A DNA stretch of 64,000 nucleotides, taken from Roseibium sp. MMSF_3544. Its GTDB lineage: Bacteria > Pseudomonadota > Alphaproteobacteria > Rhizobiales > Stappiaceae. Position 1 is the first letter of the stretch; every line of letters begins with the position of its first letter. The DNA is taken from positions 186,001 to 250,000 of the forward strand of contig NZ_JASHKA010000003.1 in assembly GCF_030732845.1 (NCBI RefSeq). The letters run 5' to 3'. The translations under genes and the position numbers were made by a program. Positions 47,176 through 58,598 of this stretch are shown one piece after another. The notes under the pieces were generated by a model. It was not told the DNA's origin, searched no databases, and saw only the letters and a program-made list of their open reading frames with translations.

Positions 47176-50163
47176 TTAGTTTCCAAGAGCCTCTTCCAGG
47201 AGTGCCTGAAGCGTTGCCAGATGCACCGACATCAGACCGGTCGCAGTCGATGCCATTGCCGAGCGTCCGGCATAGCGCGGACGGCGGTGCTTGGCGTCAA
47301 TCTGTTCCAGGACCCATTCGATATAGGGCTCGACGAAGAACCAGCTGCCCATGTTCTTGGGCTCTTCCTGGCACCAGACCATTTCAGCCTGCGGGAAGCG
47401 CGCCAGCTCCAGCATCAACGCCTTTTTCGGGAACGGGTAGAGCTGTTCCACACGCATCAGGTAGATGTCGTCGATGCCGCGTTTCTCACGCTCCTCAAAC
47501 AGGTCGAAATAGACCTTGCCCGAACACATCACCACCCGGCGGATCTTGTCATCGGAAACAAGTTTGCCTTCCCCGGTCAGGTTCGAGCCCCAATCGTCCC
47601 AAAGCAGACGGTGGAACGTCGTGTCGGGCCCGAGCTCTTCGATCTTCGACACTGCTTTCTTGTGGCGCAGAAGCGACTTCGGCGTCATCAGGATCAGCGG
47701 TTTGCGGATGTCACGGCGCAACTGGCGGCGCAGAATGTGGAAGTAGTTCGACGGGGTCGAACAGTTCGCCACCTGCATGTTGTCCTCCGCGCAGAGCTGG
47801 AGGTACCGCTCCAGGCGTGCGGAGGAGTGTTCCGGGCCCTGTCCTTCGTACCCATGCGGCAGCAGGCAGACGAGACCGGACATGCGCAGCCACTTGCGTT
47901 CACCGGAAGAGATGAACTGGTCGAACAGGACCTGTGCACCATTGGCAAAGTCGCCGAACTGGGCTTCCCACATGGTGAGCGCCCGCGGTTCCGCCAGTGA
48001 ATATCCGTATTCAAAGCCGAGCACCGCTTCTTCGGAGAGCATCGAGTTGATGACCTCGTAGCGCTGCTGTCCCGAAGCGACGTGGTTGAGCGGAATATAG
48101 CGGCTTTCGTTTTCCTGGTCGTACAGCACCGAGTGCCGCTGGGAGAACGTTCCACGTTCGCAGTCCTGACCGGACAGGCGAACCGGGTGTCCCTCTTTGA
48201 GCAGCGAGCCGAAGGCGAGCGCTTCAGCGGTCGCCCAATCGATCCCCTCACCCGTTTCGATCATGCGTTCACGATGGTTCATGAAGCGCGCGATGGTGCG
48301 GTGAATGTTGAAACCGTCCGGCACATGGGTCAGTGCACGGCCGATTTCCTTGATTTCGGCAAGCGGAAGGCCGGTTTCACCACGGCGGGGATCTTCCTCG
48401 TCGGCGGCCCGCTTCATGCCGGCCCACTTGCCGTCCAGCCAGTCGGCCTTGTTCGGCTTGAAGGCCTGTCCGGCATCGAACTCGCCGTCGAGGTGCTTGC
48501 GCCAGTCGGCCTTCATCTGGTCGACTTCGTCCTGACTGACGACGCCCTCCTTGATGAGCCGTTCCGAATAGCGCTGCAGCGTCGTCGCGTGCTTGCGGAT
48601 CTTGCGGTACATGATCGGCTGCGTGAACGCGGGCTCGTCGCCTTCGTTGTGGCCGAAACGGCGATAGCAGATCATGTCGATGACCACCGGACGCTGGAAG
48701 GTCTGGCGGAACTCAATCGCGATCTTGGCTGCAAAGACAACCGCCTCCGGGTCATCTGCATTGACATGGAAGATCGGCGCTTCGATCACCTTGGCCATGT
48801 CGGACGGATAAGGTGAGGAGCGCGAGAAACGCGGGTTGGTGGTGAAGCCGATCTGGTTGTTGATGATGACATGGAGCGAGCCGCCGGTGCGGTGTCCGCG
48901 CAGCGCGGACAGGCCGAAACACTCAGCCACGACGCCCTGGCCGGCAAAGGCGGCATCACCGTGGAGCAGCAGGGGCAACACGGTTCCACGGTCGATCTCC
49001 GTGGTTTCAATGAACGTCCCGTCCGCGTTGGCTGAAAGCTGATCCTGCTTGGCGCGTGCCTTGCCGAGAACAACCGGATTGACGATCTCCAGGTGCGATG
49101 GATTGGCGGTCAGCGACAGGTGGACGTTGTTGCCGTCAAAGCTCCGGTCCGAGGACGCGCCAAGGTGATATTTCACATCGCCCGAGCCTTCCACGTCGTC
49201 GGGGGCGTAGGACCCACCCTTGAATTCGTGGAAAATCGCGCGGTGCGGCTTGGCCATCACCTGGGACAGAACGTTCAGGCGCCCGCGGTGGGCCATGCCA
49301 AGAACGATGTCCTTGAGGCCAAGCTGGCCGCCGCGCTTGATGATCTGTTCAAGCGCCGGTATCAGGGCTTCGCCACCGTCCAGGCCGAAGCGCTTGGTGC
49401 CGGTGTATTTCACATCGAGGAACTTCTCGAAGCCTTCGGACTCGACGAGCTTGTTCAGGATCGCCTTCTTGCCCGCTGGTGTGAAAGCAACCTGCTTGTC
49501 CGGACCTTCAATGCGTTCCTGGATCCAGGCCTTGGCCGCCGGATCCGAGATATGCATGAATTCAACGCCGAGGGTCGAACAATAGGTCCGCTTCAGAATA
49601 TCCATCATCTCGCGGATGGTGGCGTATTCCAGGCCGAGGACGTGATCGATGAAGATCCTGCGGTCCCAATCGGCTTCTGTGAAGCCGTATGAAGAGGGGT
49701 GCAGTTCCTCGTGATCGCCTTTTCCGGCGAGGCCGAGCGGGTCGAGATCGGCGTGCAGGTGGCCGCGCATTCGGTAAGCGCGGATCATCATCAGGGCCCG
49801 GACGGAGTCCCGGGTTTCCTGGTGAACCTCGGTGTCGGATACCGGTGCGCCCTTCGCCTCGGCTTTCTTCTTGATCTTTTCGCCAAGTTTTTGCTCGATG
49901 GGGCCCCAGTTGCCGTCAAACGCGTTGACGAGATCGCCGTTGGCTTCGATCGGCCAGTCCTTGCGCTTCCACGGAGCCCCGCGCGCTTCCTTCAGAACGG
50001 CTTCCTTTTCGTCCTGGAAGGCAGCAAAGAAGTCCCGCCATTCGGCATCGACCGAATTCGGATCCGTCTTGTACTGAGCGTAGAGGTCTTCGATATAGGC
50101 TGCGTTGGCGCCGTAAAGCAACGACGTCAGTGCGAATACGTTGTTCGCTTCCTGCCGTGCCAT
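47176..50163 (-). CDS. sucA: 2-oxoglutarate dehydrogenase E1
   Basis: A 995-aa thiamin diphosphate enzyme. The N-terminal segment NVFALTSLLYGANAAYIEDL is the E2-binding piece; GMAHRGRLNVLSQVMAKPHR and GDAAFAGQGVVAECFGLS lie in the cofactor site. The C-terminal LLPHGYEGQGPEHSSARLER and CQEEPKNMGSWFFVEP are standard. It decarboxylates 2-oxoglutarate and loads the lipoyl group of SucB. It follows sucD on the same strand with a 200-nt gap containing GC-rich hairpins. Confidence 0.98.
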   Translation of the reverse strand: MARQEANNVFALTSLLYGANAAYIEDLYAQYKTDPNSVDAEWRDFFAAFQDEKEAVLKEARGAPWKRKDWPIEANGDLVNAFDGNWGPIEQKLGEKIKKKAEAKGAPVSDTEVHQETRDSVRALMMIRAYRMRGHLHADLDPLGLAGKGDHEELHPSSYGFTEADWDRRIFIDHVLGLEYATIREMMDILKRTYCSTLGVEFMHISDPAAKAWIQERIEGPDKQVAFTPAGKKAILNKLVESEGFEKFLDVKYTGTKRFGLDGGEALIPALEQIIKRGGQLGLKDIVLGMAHRGRLNVLSQVMAKPHRAIFHEFKGGSYAPDDVEGSGDVKYHLGASSDRSFDGNNVHLSLTANPSHLEIVNPVVLGKARAKQDQLSANADGTFIETTEIDRGTVLPLLLHGDAAFAGQGVVAECFGLSALRGHRTGGSLHVIINNQIGFTTNPRFSRSSPYPSDMAKVIEAPIFHVNADDPEAVVFAAKIAIEFRQTFQRPVVIDMICYRRFGHNEGDEPAFTQPIMYRKIRKHATTLQRYSERLIKEGVVSQDEVDQMKADWRKHLDGEFDAGQAFKPNKADWLDGKWAGMKRAADEEDPRRGETGLPLAEIKEIGRALTHVPDGFNIHRTIARFMNHRERMIETGEGIDWATAEALAFGSLLKEGHPVRLSGQDCERGTFSQRHSVLYDQENESRYIPLNHVASGQQRYEVINSMLSEEAVLGFEYGYSLAEPRALTMWEAQFGDFANGAQVLFDQFISSGERKWLRMSGLVCLLPHGYEGQGPEHSSARLERYLQLCAEDNMQVANCSTPSNYFHILRRQLRRDIRKPLILMTPKSLLRHKKAVSKIEELGPDTTFHRLLWDDWGSNLTGEGKLVSDDKIRRVVMCSGKVYFDLFEEREKRGIDDIYLMRVEQLYPFPKKALMLELARFPQAEMVWCQEEPKNMGSWFFVEPYIEWVLEQIDAKHRRPRYAGRSAMASTATGLMSVHLATLQALLEEALGN

Positions 50164-50363
50164 GTCCTTTAGCGGAGGTCTGCTCCGCCCTTTTTGTTAT
50201 GGCGGGCCGAAAATGGACCCGCGGCCGGTTCCCTACTACGGCCGGTGAACCACCGACCCCTCGAAAAATGGTCACGGCACACTTGGTGCCGCAACCCATC
50301 CTTTCACCATGCAGCGGGAAACGTAAACAGTTTCCGTTGCTGTCAGCACATTTTCTTGCGTTT

Positions 50364-51269
50364 TTAGCCCTTCAACACTTCGAGAAGCGTTTCGCCAAGC
50401 TTGGCCGGAGACGGTGAAACCTTGATCCCGGCAGATTCCATGGCCGCAATCTTGTCTTCCGCACCGCCCTTGCCGCCGGAAATAACTGCGCCGGCGTGAC
50501 CCATCGTGCGGCCCGGAGGCGCCGTGCGGCCTGCGATGAAGCCGGCCGTCGGTTTCGCGCGGCCCTTGGCGGCCTCGTCCTTCAGGAACTGGGCTGCGTC
50601 TTCTTCCGCTGATCCGCCGATTTCACCGATCATGATGATGGATTCGGTCTCGTCATCTGCAAGGAACATCTCCAGGACGTCGATGAACTCGGTGCCTTTG
50701 ACCGGGTCGCCGCCGATGCCGACTGCCGTCGTCTGGCCGAGGCCAGCGTTGGTGGTCTGGAAAACGGCTTCGTAGGTGAGCGTTCCTGAACGCGACACGA
50801 CACCGACGGAGCCTTTCTTGAAGATGGAGCCCGGCATGATGCCGATCTTGCATTCTTCAGGCGTCAGGATGCCGGGGCAGTTCGGGCCGAGCAGGCGTGA
50901 GTTGGACTTGTCCAGCCGCGCCTTGACCTTGACCATGTCAGCCACCGGAATGCCCTCGGTGATGCAGACGATGAACGGGATTTCCGCATCGATCGCCTCG
51001 ATGATCGCAGCGCCTGCGCCCGCCGGCGGAACGTAGATTACGGATGCGTCCGCGCCGGTTGCTTCCTTGGCTTCGCCAACGGAGGCGAAGATCGGCAGCT
51101 GGGCCGCGCCTTCGACGCTGCCCCAGGTTTCGCCACCCTTTTTCGGATGAACCCCGGCAACCATCTTGGTGCCGTAATATTCAAGCGCCTGTTCGGTGTG
51201 GAACGTGCCGGTCTTGCCGGTCAGGCCCTGAACGATAATTTTCGTGTCTTTATTGACGAGGATGGACAT
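50364..51269 (-). CDS. sucD: succinate-CoA ligase subunit alpha
   Basis: A 301-aa subunit with the CoA-binding start [20 protein letters not shown], the [18 protein letters not shown] loop and the phosphohistidine in [16 protein letters not shown]. With SucC it converts succinyl-CoA to succinate and makes ATP or GTP. It abuts sucC without a gap. Confidence 0.98.
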   Translation of the reverse strand: MSILVNKDTKIIVQGLTGKTGTFHTEQALEYYGTKMVAGVHPKKGGETWGSVEGAAQLPIFASVGEAKEATGADASVIYVPPAGAGAAIIEAIDAEIPFIVCITEGIPVADMVKVKARLDKSNSRLLGPNCPGILTPEECKIGIMPGSIFKKGSVGVVSRSGTLTYEAVFQTTNAGLGQTTAVGIGGDPVKGTEFIDVLEMFLADDETESIIMIGEIGGSAEEDAAQFLKDEAAKGRAKPTAGFIAGRTAPPGRTMGHAGAVISGGKGGAEDKIAAMESAGIKVSPSPAKLGETLLEVLKG

Positions 51270-52469
51270 TTACGCGCCCCCCTTAACGGCTTTCACGATT
51301 TTCTGGGCAGCGTCGTCGAGATCATCGGCGGCAATCACGTTGAGACCGCTTTCGTTGATGATCTTCTTGCCGAGTTCCACGTTGGTGCCTTCCAGCCGGA
51401 CAACGAGCGGAACCTGAAGGCCGACTTCCTTGACAGCCGCAACCACACCTTCTGCGATCACGTCGCAGCGCATGATGCCGCCGAAGATGTTCACCAGGAT
51501 GCCCTTCACGTTCGGGTCGGACGTGATGATCTTGAACGCAGCCGTGACTTTTTCCTTGGAGGCGCCGCCACCGACATCGAGAAAGTTTGCAGGCTCTGCA
51601 CCATAGAGCTTGATGATGTCCATGGTTGCCATGGCCAGGCCGGCACCGTTGACCATGCAGCCGATATCACCGTCGAGCGCGACATAGGCAAGATCGTGCT
51701 TGGACGCCTCGATTTCCTTGGCATCTTCTTCGGTAACGTCACGCAGTTCCATGATGTCCGGATGACGGAACAGCGCGTTGCCGTCGAAGGAAACCTTGGC
51801 GTCCAGAACGCGCAGGTGTCCGTCCTTCATGACGATCAGCGGGTTCACTTCAAGAAGGCTCATGTCCTTTTCAACGAAAGCCTTGTGAAGGATCGGGAAA
51901 AGGGTCATGCCGTCGTCCCGCGCCGTGCCGTCCAGCGCCAGCGCATCGCACAGCTTCGCAGCATCGGCTTCGGTCACACCGGTATCCGGATCGATCGGCA
52001 AGGTGATGATCTTTTCCGGGGTTTCTTCGGCAACGGCTTCGATGTCCATGCCGCCTTCCGTCGAAACGACAAAAGCGGGGCGCCCGACAGTCCGGTCGAC
52101 CAGGATGGACAGGTAAAGTTCGCGCTCAATGTCGGCACCGTCTTCGATGTAGAGCCGGTTGACGACCTTGCCCGCAGCGCCGGTCTGTTTTGTCACCAGC
52201 GTGTTGCCGAGCATTTCCTTGGCATGCGCTGTCACTTCGTCCAGAGAAAAGGCAAGGCGAACCCCACCCTTGGCGTCGGCAGGCAGTTCCTTGAACTTGC
52301 CCTTGCCGCGGCCGCCCGCATGGATCTGGGTCTTGACGACCCAAAGCGGTCCGGGAAGTTGTTTGGCTGCCGCTTCCGCCTCGTCGGCAGAAAAGATCGC
52401 CACGCCGTCTGCTACCGGAGCGCCAAAGCCCTTCAGCACCTGTTTGGCCTGGTATTCATGAATGTTCAT
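51270..52469 (-). CDS. sucC: succinate-CoA ligase (ADP-forming) subunit beta
   Basis: A 399-aa ATP-grasp subunit: [60 protein letters not shown] and [17 protein letters not shown]. It determines nucleotide use and binds succinate. Directly joined to sucD, 80 nt from mdh. Confidence 0.98.
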   Translation of the reverse strand: MNIHEYQAKQVLKGFGAPVADGVAIFSADEAEAAAKQLPGPLWVVKTQIHAGGRGKGKFKELPADAKGGVRLAFSLDEVTAHAKEMLGNTLVTKQTGAAGKVVNRLYIEDGADIERELYLSILVDRTVGRPAFVVSTEGGMDIEAVAEETPEKIITLPIDPDTGVTEADAAKLCDALALDGTARDDGMTLFPILHKAFVEKDMSLLEVNPLIVMKDGHLRVLDAKVSFDGNALFRHPDIMELRDVTEEDAKEIEASKHDLAYVALDGDIGCMVNGAGLAMATMDIIKLYGAEPANFLDVGGGASKEKVTAAFKIITSDPNVKGILVNIFGGIMRCDVIAEGVVAAVKEVGLQVPLVVRLEGTNVELGKKIINESGLNVIAADDLDDAAQKIVKAVKGGA

Positions 52470-52549
52470 GTGTTTCCCCCGTTGTCGGAGGACCGTTCCT
52501 TCAAGCCGCGAAGGAACGGCCGCTGCTTACCCGAGACAGTCGGCGCTCT

Positions 52550-53527
<978 letters not shown>

Positions 53528-53685
53528 TTACGTAAGATGGAACTATGTGCCATCCGCTGATGACTGTGGATGGCACTACCCCCTTTGCCGCCCCTGCGCA
53601 AGTTCGCCAAAAGAATATTGCGCTAAAGGTGGCAAAATTTTTCATTTCTTCCCGCCTGCATACCTCCTCTATACGGAATGCAGAC

Positions 53686-54867
53686 CTAAGCGTGTATCGC
53701 CAGCCTTTCACCCGCAAGATAGCTTTCCGAACGCATTTCGATCAGCCGGGACGCTGTTCGGTCGAATTCAAAGGCCTCCGTTCCGTCTTCGGAGGCATAA
53801 AGATCCTGCGGCTCGGCCTCGGCCGAAATGACCAGCTTGATGCCGTTGTCGTAAAACGTGTCGATCAGATTGATGAACCGCTTGGCCTCGTTCCGGCGGG
53901 CCTTCGACATGACCGGTACATGGTCGATAAACACGGTGCTGAAGGCATTGGCAATTCGCAAATAGTCGCTCGCCCCGAGCGGCTGCATGCACAGATCGTC
54001 AAAACTGAACCGGGCGGCGCCTGAGGCGACACGGGGCACCGGGATCTTCCGGCCCTTGTTCTCAAGTTCCTCAGAATGCGATTTCATGCCGTGAGTGAGT
54101 TTCGTCCAGATCCGGTCCATCTCCGCATCCGCCTGATCTCCAAGCGGTGTCACGTAGACAGGTGCCCCGGCGAGTTTTTCGAGCCGGTAATCTGTCGGCG
54201 AATCCAGGTGTAGGACTTCGACCTGCGACTTCAGCATGGTGATGAAGGGCAAGAAAAGTTGGCGGTTCAGACCGTCCTTGTAGAGATTTGACGGCACCAC
54301 ATTCGACGTTGCAACGACGATCACACCCTTTTCGAAGAGCTGCGTGAACAGGCGGCCCAGGATCATGGCATCGGCGATGTCGGTGACGGAGAATTCATCG
54401 AACAGCAGAAGCCTGGTTTCGACGGCAATCTGCTTGGCAACCGGAGGAATGGGGTCATCGCCCTTGACCTCGCCGCGCTTGTGCGCCTGGCGGTGCTCGT
54501 GGATCCGCTCATGCACGTCAGTCATGAACTCATGAAAATGGACCCTGCGTTTCCGCTTGATGACGGTGACCTCGTAGAAGAGATCCATGAGCATGGTCTT
54601 GCCGCGCCCGACACCGCCCCACATGTAGAGCCCTTTAACGGAGGCCCAGAGCTGGTTCTTCTTCTTTGCAAACAGCCAGCCGAGCGAACTCTTCTTGGAT
54701 GCGAGCCGTGTTTCGGCGAGCCGGGTGTTGAGCAGGTCGAGGTGCCGGACGGCTTCCCGCTGAACAGGATCTTCGGTGATCTCACCGGATGCAATCAGCG
54801 CATCGTAGCGGGCGCTCAGTGCGCGGTTGACCGGCAGTTCCATCTTCAAGGGCGCAGCTCCCTCCAT
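53686..54867 (-). CDS. zapE: cell division protein ZapE (AFG1-like ATPase)
   Basis: A 393-aa AFG1/ZapE-type AAA-like ATPase. Walker A is YMWGGVGRGKTMLMDLFYEV, Walker B LLLFDEFSVTDIADAMIL, and FITMLKSQVEVLHLDS and LNLIDTFYDNGIKL-type (here INLIDTFYDNGIKLVISAEA) segments are typical. ZapE modulates FtsZ ring dynamics in E. coli; AFG1 is a mitochondrial chaperone. zapE next to mdh is the usual rhizobial order. Two in-frame starts (54867, 54843) are possible; no ribosome site decides between them. Confidence 0.94.
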   Translation of the reverse strand: MEGAAPLKMELPVNRALSARYDALIASGEITEDPVQREAVRHLDLLNTRLAETRLASKKSSLGWLFAKKKNQLWASVKGLYMWGGVGRGKTMLMDLFYEVTVIKRKRRVHFHEFMTDVHERIHEHRQAHKRGEVKGDDPIPPVAKQIAVETRLLLFDEFSVTDIADAMILGRLFTQLFEKGVIVVATSNVVPSNLYKDGLNRQLFLPFITMLKSQVEVLHLDSPTDYRLEKLAGAPVYVTPLGDQADAEMDRIWTKLTHGMKSHSEELENKGRKIPVPRVASGAARFSFDDLCMQPLGASDYLRIANAFSTVFIDHVPVMSKARRNEAKRFINLIDTFYDNGIKLVISAEAEPQDLYASEDGTEAFEFDRTASRLIEMRSESYLAGERLAIHA

Positions 54868-55119
54868 GAGGACTCATGGGGCATCACCCCAGGCTGTTAG
54901 CACGGCGGAATAAGGTCAATAGGTCGCAGATGCAAGTCAAGTTATGGTTTGAAAATATTACAGTTCATCACAAGCGTTCATTTCAAACGATTGAATGCTA
55001 ACGATATCAAAACAAATGGTAAATCGAGTTTCCTGTTTAAATAAGTGCAATGCCTCCGGCAGGCTTCGCTAAGAAGCTTCAGGCAATGCCGTCCGATCAT
55101 CTTCTAGGTTCGAGGCGCT
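54868..55119. other. AT-rich intergenic region upstream of zapE
   Basis: About 250 nt, AT-rich from 54940 to 55040, between zapE and the terminator of the next gene. It should contain the promoter for zapE and perhaps the mdh-suc genes. No coding sequence is supported. Confidence 0.4.
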
Positions 55120-55159
55120 CAAACAAAATCGCCCGCAACCGGCAAGCCGGGTGCGGGCG
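55120..55159 (-). terminator. terminator of the DUF7662-like gene
   Basis: An 8-bp outer stem (55130-55137 with 55152-55159) encloses a second 5-bp GC stem. The minus-strand tail is TTTTGTTTG. It lies 40 nt beyond the gene's stop. Confidence 0.88.
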
Positions 55160-55197
55160 GAAAAGCACAGCGAGGGGACACTGTGCTGGAGGAAGAC

Positions 55198-55983
55198 CTA
55201 CCTCAAGAGCAGCGTTGACTTACGGCCGCTCTGAAGCTCCTGCAGGTAAAGCAGTTGGGCGACCAGATAGCATTCGGACTGATCGTCCAGATTGGCCTTG
55301 CGGCCCCGGCCGTCTGTCAAAAGCCAGGCATTTCCGGACTTGACGATATCGCACTCAATAGGAGCATTGGTGTCGAAACCCGCTCTTTCGATCAGCTCCG
55401 GGCCAAAACGGGAGTCATCCTCCGCATCCATGCCCTTCATCTCCAGCCGGAGGCCACGATAGATTCGGGGTACGGACAATGTCGCAACGATCGCCGTCAC
55501 CACGCTGTCACCGTCCATCGCCGCAAAGCGCACGACACCACCTTGCGGGGGAATTGAGTTGTTCGAACAGGGCGTATTGTGAACATCACCGAGCGCTGTC
55601 CATTCGGAGCGCAGGGTCACGGTCGCCGGCTGGCGAATGGCAGCCATTTCCTTGGCGAGCCGCTTTTCCGCTGCCCGTTTCGGATTTTTGGCCAGCCGCT
55701 CTGCAGACAGGGATTTGCCGACTGCTACTGTCCCGCCAATCCGCAACCGCCTGAACACAATGACGTCGCGCATGAGATCGGTTCGCTCGACACGCCAACC
55801 AGCGTCCAGCCATGCGTTCTGATGCACCAGACTGCCACCTGAATTCGCCCACCATGTGCGGTGTTCACGTGCGCTTTTTGGGAGGTTCGTTCCGAGGATT
55901 TCCTCCACCTCATCCAGCTTGGCAGCCCAGACTACATCTTCAAGACGCGCCAAGTGTTCCCGTAAAGGTTCGTATTTTGACAT
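55198..55983 (-). CDS. DUF7662-like domain protein
   Basis: A 261-aa protein. The first 75 residues (SKYEPLREHLARLED, ILGTNLPKSAREHRTWWANS, AWLDAGWRVERTDLMRDVIV) match the domain now called DUF7662, a small helical-winged module of unknown function found fused to varied partners. The remaining 180 residues are not familiar to me. The ATG at 55983 is chosen over upstream codons because GGAAAGG precedes it and the domain begins there. Possible DNA-binding role is inference. Confidence 0.72.
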   Translation of the reverse strand: MSKYEPLREHLARLEDVVWAAKLDEVEEILGTNLPKSAREHRTWWANSGGSLVHQNAWLDAGWRVERTDLMRDVIVFRRLRIGGTVAVGKSLSAERLAKNPKRAAEKRLAKEMAAIRQPATVTLRSEWTALGDVHNTPCSNNSIPPQGGVVRFAAMDGDSVVTAIVATLSVPRIYRGLRLEMKGMDAEDDSRFGPELIERAGFDTNAPIECDIVKSGNAWLLTDGRGRKANLDDQSECYLVAQLLYLQELQSGRKSTLLLR

Positions 55984-56057
55984 TTGCACAGCCTTTCCGA
56001 TTGCTATGCAAATATACACCTATAACGGGCAAAGTCCAGCATAAATAACAAGGGTCT

Positions 56058-56582
56058 TTAACGGAACAGCGAGATCGGCGAGCCTGTCGAGGTTTGGCCG
56101 TTAAACTTCCCGGGTTCGCTGGAATAAAGTTGTGCAACGATCAGGCCGGTGTTGTCCTTCAAAACCACCTGGTTGCCGTTCAGGTCCCACGCGGAGATGC
56201 CGGTCAGCGACGGCGTGTTGCAACCTCTGGTATTTGCCCGGTAGCCGCCTTCCCATGTGGTCAGCGTCATGAAAGCCATGCAGTTGTCACCGGCAGAGGC
56301 GAGTTTCCAACCGCCCAGAAGATCCGTGCGGCCAACCTGCTGCGCGTTGCTCGGTGCTGCAACGGGGTTGCTGGCAAGATCCGTCGGTCCGCCAGCTACA
56401 TCCGTCGTCGTGCCGACGGGCGGCGCCGCATTGGGATCGAGCGGATCAAGCGTTCCCGCGCCCACGGGGGTCGTCGGTGTTGCCGGTAATGGTGCAACGT
56501 TATTGCCTCCGGATAGCCTCTGGCAACCGGCGACCAGAACCACCAATCCCATAACCAACACCAGTTTTCCCGCGCGCATCAT
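56058..56582 (-). CDS. lipoprotein of the Omp19 / Inh protease-inhibitor family
   Basis: A 174-aa lipoprotein: lipobox VLVAGC at about residues 15-20, a Pro/Thr/Ala-rich linker of some 65 residues, then the beta-barrel inhibitor domain (LLGGWKLASAGDNCMAFMTL, YRANTRGCNTPSLTGISAWD, NQVVLKDNTGLIVAQLYSS). The two cysteines (DNC, RGC) would form the conserved disulfide. Brucella Omp19 is the best known relative: an outer-membrane lipoprotein that inhibits host and bacterial proteases. Confidence 0.9.
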   Translation of the reverse strand: MMRAGKLVLVMGLVVLVAGCQRLSGGNNVAPLPATPTTPVGAGTLDPLDPNAAPPVGTTTDVAGGPTDLASNPVAAPSNAQQVGRTDLLGGWKLASAGDNCMAFMTLTTWEGGYRANTRGCNTPSLTGISAWDLNGNQVVLKDNTGLIVAQLYSSEPGKFNGQTSTGSPISLFR

Positions 56583-57102
56583 GACGAATCATTCCCTCAA
56601 CTTCGCCCCATTATTGAAGCATCTCTTAGCCTACAATTTGTCGAAAATCCAAAACGCAACAAAATTGACGGCGTTTTTCCATCAAGTCACATTCCACACA
56701 GGACCTTTTCCAGGTGTGATTTCCGGTTCAAGCTGCAGATCTAACGCCAACCGCACAGCCCCGCAGCCCTTCTTGCATGCGCCAACGATCACGTTCGGCG
56801 CGTTTACGAGACGCTCCACTCGTCGCGGTCGTCCTAGTTTTCCAAAGTGGCGGCAAAGTGACAGGTGCGGTCTCGTCCAGACAAAAACCTTGCCGGGCCG
56901 TTCCGTGGCGACATGAAGACCACACCGGCAGGTGTCGGCTGCGGCAAATTCAACAGAATACCGAACCTTCACCGGCAGGAATGCGTATGACGAATTCCTG
57001 ATCAGAAACCATAGCCTGGTGCTTCAGACAGTGTCGGCGCCGAAAGCATCATTGAGGAAAATGACCTATATGGTGTGAAGCCAGAAACTGAAGGAACCCA
57101 AA
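56583..57102. other. 520-nt region without a supported gene
   Basis: It lies between the Omp19-like gene and the MAPEG gene. Several overlapping frames occur on both strands, including a 96-codon minus frame (56682-56972) with CxC and CKKGC motifs but no ribosome site. None is convincing. It contains the promoters of both neighbours. Confidence 0.4.
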
Positions 57103-57480
57103 ATGCCGATTGCGATCTGGTGCATTCTTGTTGCAGCCATTCTTCCCGTCCTGTCCGTCTTTCCTGCAAAACTCAGCAAGGAATTTGACAACGCGAATCC
57201 GAGAAATCCCGACTATTGGCGTGACGGGTTTCGCGCACGCGCTCAAGCTGCACAGGCCAACGGGTTTGAAGCCTTTCCGTTTTTTGCCGTTTCCGTGTTC
57301 GTCGCCATGAGCCAGGGGGCATCGACATACTGGATCAACCAACTTGCCGTTCTCTTCATCATGCTCAGGCTGATATACATCTTTTGTTACTGGGCCGACC
57401 GTGCCACGCCACGCTCTCTCGCATGGACTGCGTCTTTCTTCACAATTGTGGCGCTTTTCACCAGTTCACTATGGAGCTGA
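57103..57480 (+). CDS. MAPEG-family membrane protein
   Basis: A 125-aa inner-membrane protein with four hydrophobic helices. The family pattern is visible in NPRNPDYWRDGFRARAQAAQ, NGFEAFPFFAVSVFVA and the final helices. MAPEG proteins are related to microsomal glutathione transferases; bacterial members are mostly uncharacterised. GAAGGAA precedes the ATG. Confidence 0.9.
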   Translation: MPIAIWCILVAAILPVLSVFPAKLSKEFDNANPRNPDYWRDGFRARAQAAQANGFEAFPFFAVSVFVAMSQGASTYWINQLAVLFIMLRLIYIFCYWADRATPRSLAWTASFFTIVALFTSSLWS

Positions 57481-57587
57481 ACTATCCTTCGGATTGCAAA
57501 ATTCTTCAGGGAGCATTTGCACCACGCGGCCGATTTCGCTAACGATGCAGGTGAGTAGTACAGGTTACCGATGGGCAGAGGTGCATT

Positions 57588-58481
57588 GTGCGGACGACAG
57601 ACCAGACGACAAACACCTTGCCGACGCAGCGTCAGGCAACGTTGCAGCGACAGATTGCAGACCAACATATTGTTGACGCTCTGATCGCTGAACGCGGTAA
57701 ACTTGTGATGGCGAGCCCCTGGTGGCCCTTCATCCGCCCCTTCGCGTATAAAATACTGCGCTACAGCTCCGCCGTGGAGATGGCGGACACAATTTCCCAG
57801 ATGGAAGCGGTCGACGTTTTTGCGCATCTGAGCAACCTCTTGCAGCTCGATGTCACGACGGTTGGCCTTGATCGCGTGCCGACTGAGGGCCCGGTGGTGC
57901 TGGTCTCGAACCACCCGACGGGCATCGCGGACGGCATCGTGCTCTACGACGCGATCAAGCCCAGGCGCAACGACCTCGCCATTTTCGCCAACCGGGATGC
58001 GATCCGCATCAATCCGCGTCTTGCCGAGATGATCATTCCTGTCGAGTGGCGGGCGGACTTCAAGAGCCGTGCGAAGTCCAAGGAAACGATCAAGATCGCC
58101 TCTTCCGCCTTCGCAACGGAACGGGTTGTGGTCCTGTTCCCCTCCGGCCGCCTTGCCTATTGGCATCAGGGCAAGCTGACCGAACGGCCATGGATGACGT
58201 CCGCACTTGCACTTGCGAGGAAAAACAAGGCCCCGATCATTCCCATGCACATGGGTGGACGCAACTCAGGCCTGTTCTACTTCCTTGCCAGGGTGTCGAC
58301 CGAGCTGCGCGACATGACCGTTTTCAACGAGCTTCTGAACAAGAAGAACGCCAAGTTCAATGTGCATTTCGGCAAGCCCATCAAGCCCGAAAAACTTCAG
58401 GGCGACCTGACCGAACTCACAGAACAGATGCGCGTTCACTGTGCGGAGACGCTGGCGGACGATCCCGACGCCGAATTCTGA
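57588..58481 (+). CDS. PlsC-like lysophospholipid acyltransferase family protein
   Basis: A 297-aa acyltransferase. Block I reads VLVSNHPTGIADGIVLYDAI with His and Asp five residues apart, the variant spacing seen in hemolysin/OlsA-type members. Block II is LAIFANRDAIRIN and block III VVLFPSGRLAYWHQGKL. It would acylate a lysolipid at the membrane, with substrate unknown. GTG start with AGAGGTG just upstream; in the same direction as recQ, 117 nt apart. Confidence 0.85.
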   Translation: MRTTDQTTNTLPTQRQATLQRQIADQHIVDALIAERGKLVMASPWWPFIRPFAYKILRYSSAVEMADTISQMEAVDVFAHLSNLLQLDVTTVGLDRVPTEGPVVLVSNHPTGIADGIVLYDAIKPRRNDLAIFANRDAIRINPRLAEMIIPVEWRADFKSRAKSKETIKIASSAFATERVVVLFPSGRLAYWHQGKLTERPWMTSALALARKNKAPIIPMHMGGRNSGLFYFLARVSTELRDMTVFNELLNKKNAKFNVHFGKPIKPEKLQGDLTELTEQMRVHCAETLADDPDAEF

Positions 58482-58598
58482 GCAGCTTTTGGCTCTCCCG
58501 AAAAGTCATCCACAGGCCGGTTTGCTCTGAGGGAGCGAATAAGACATGGTGCGGAAGACGTCACCTAATGGTCCGCATCCCGGGGAAAAAGCCGTCTC

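Noticed and set aside
56682-56972. 96-codon minus frame with CxC and CKKGC
   Set aside because: GTG start without ribosome site; overlapping frames of similar length on the other strand; no recognisable domain. Conservation analysis could revive it.
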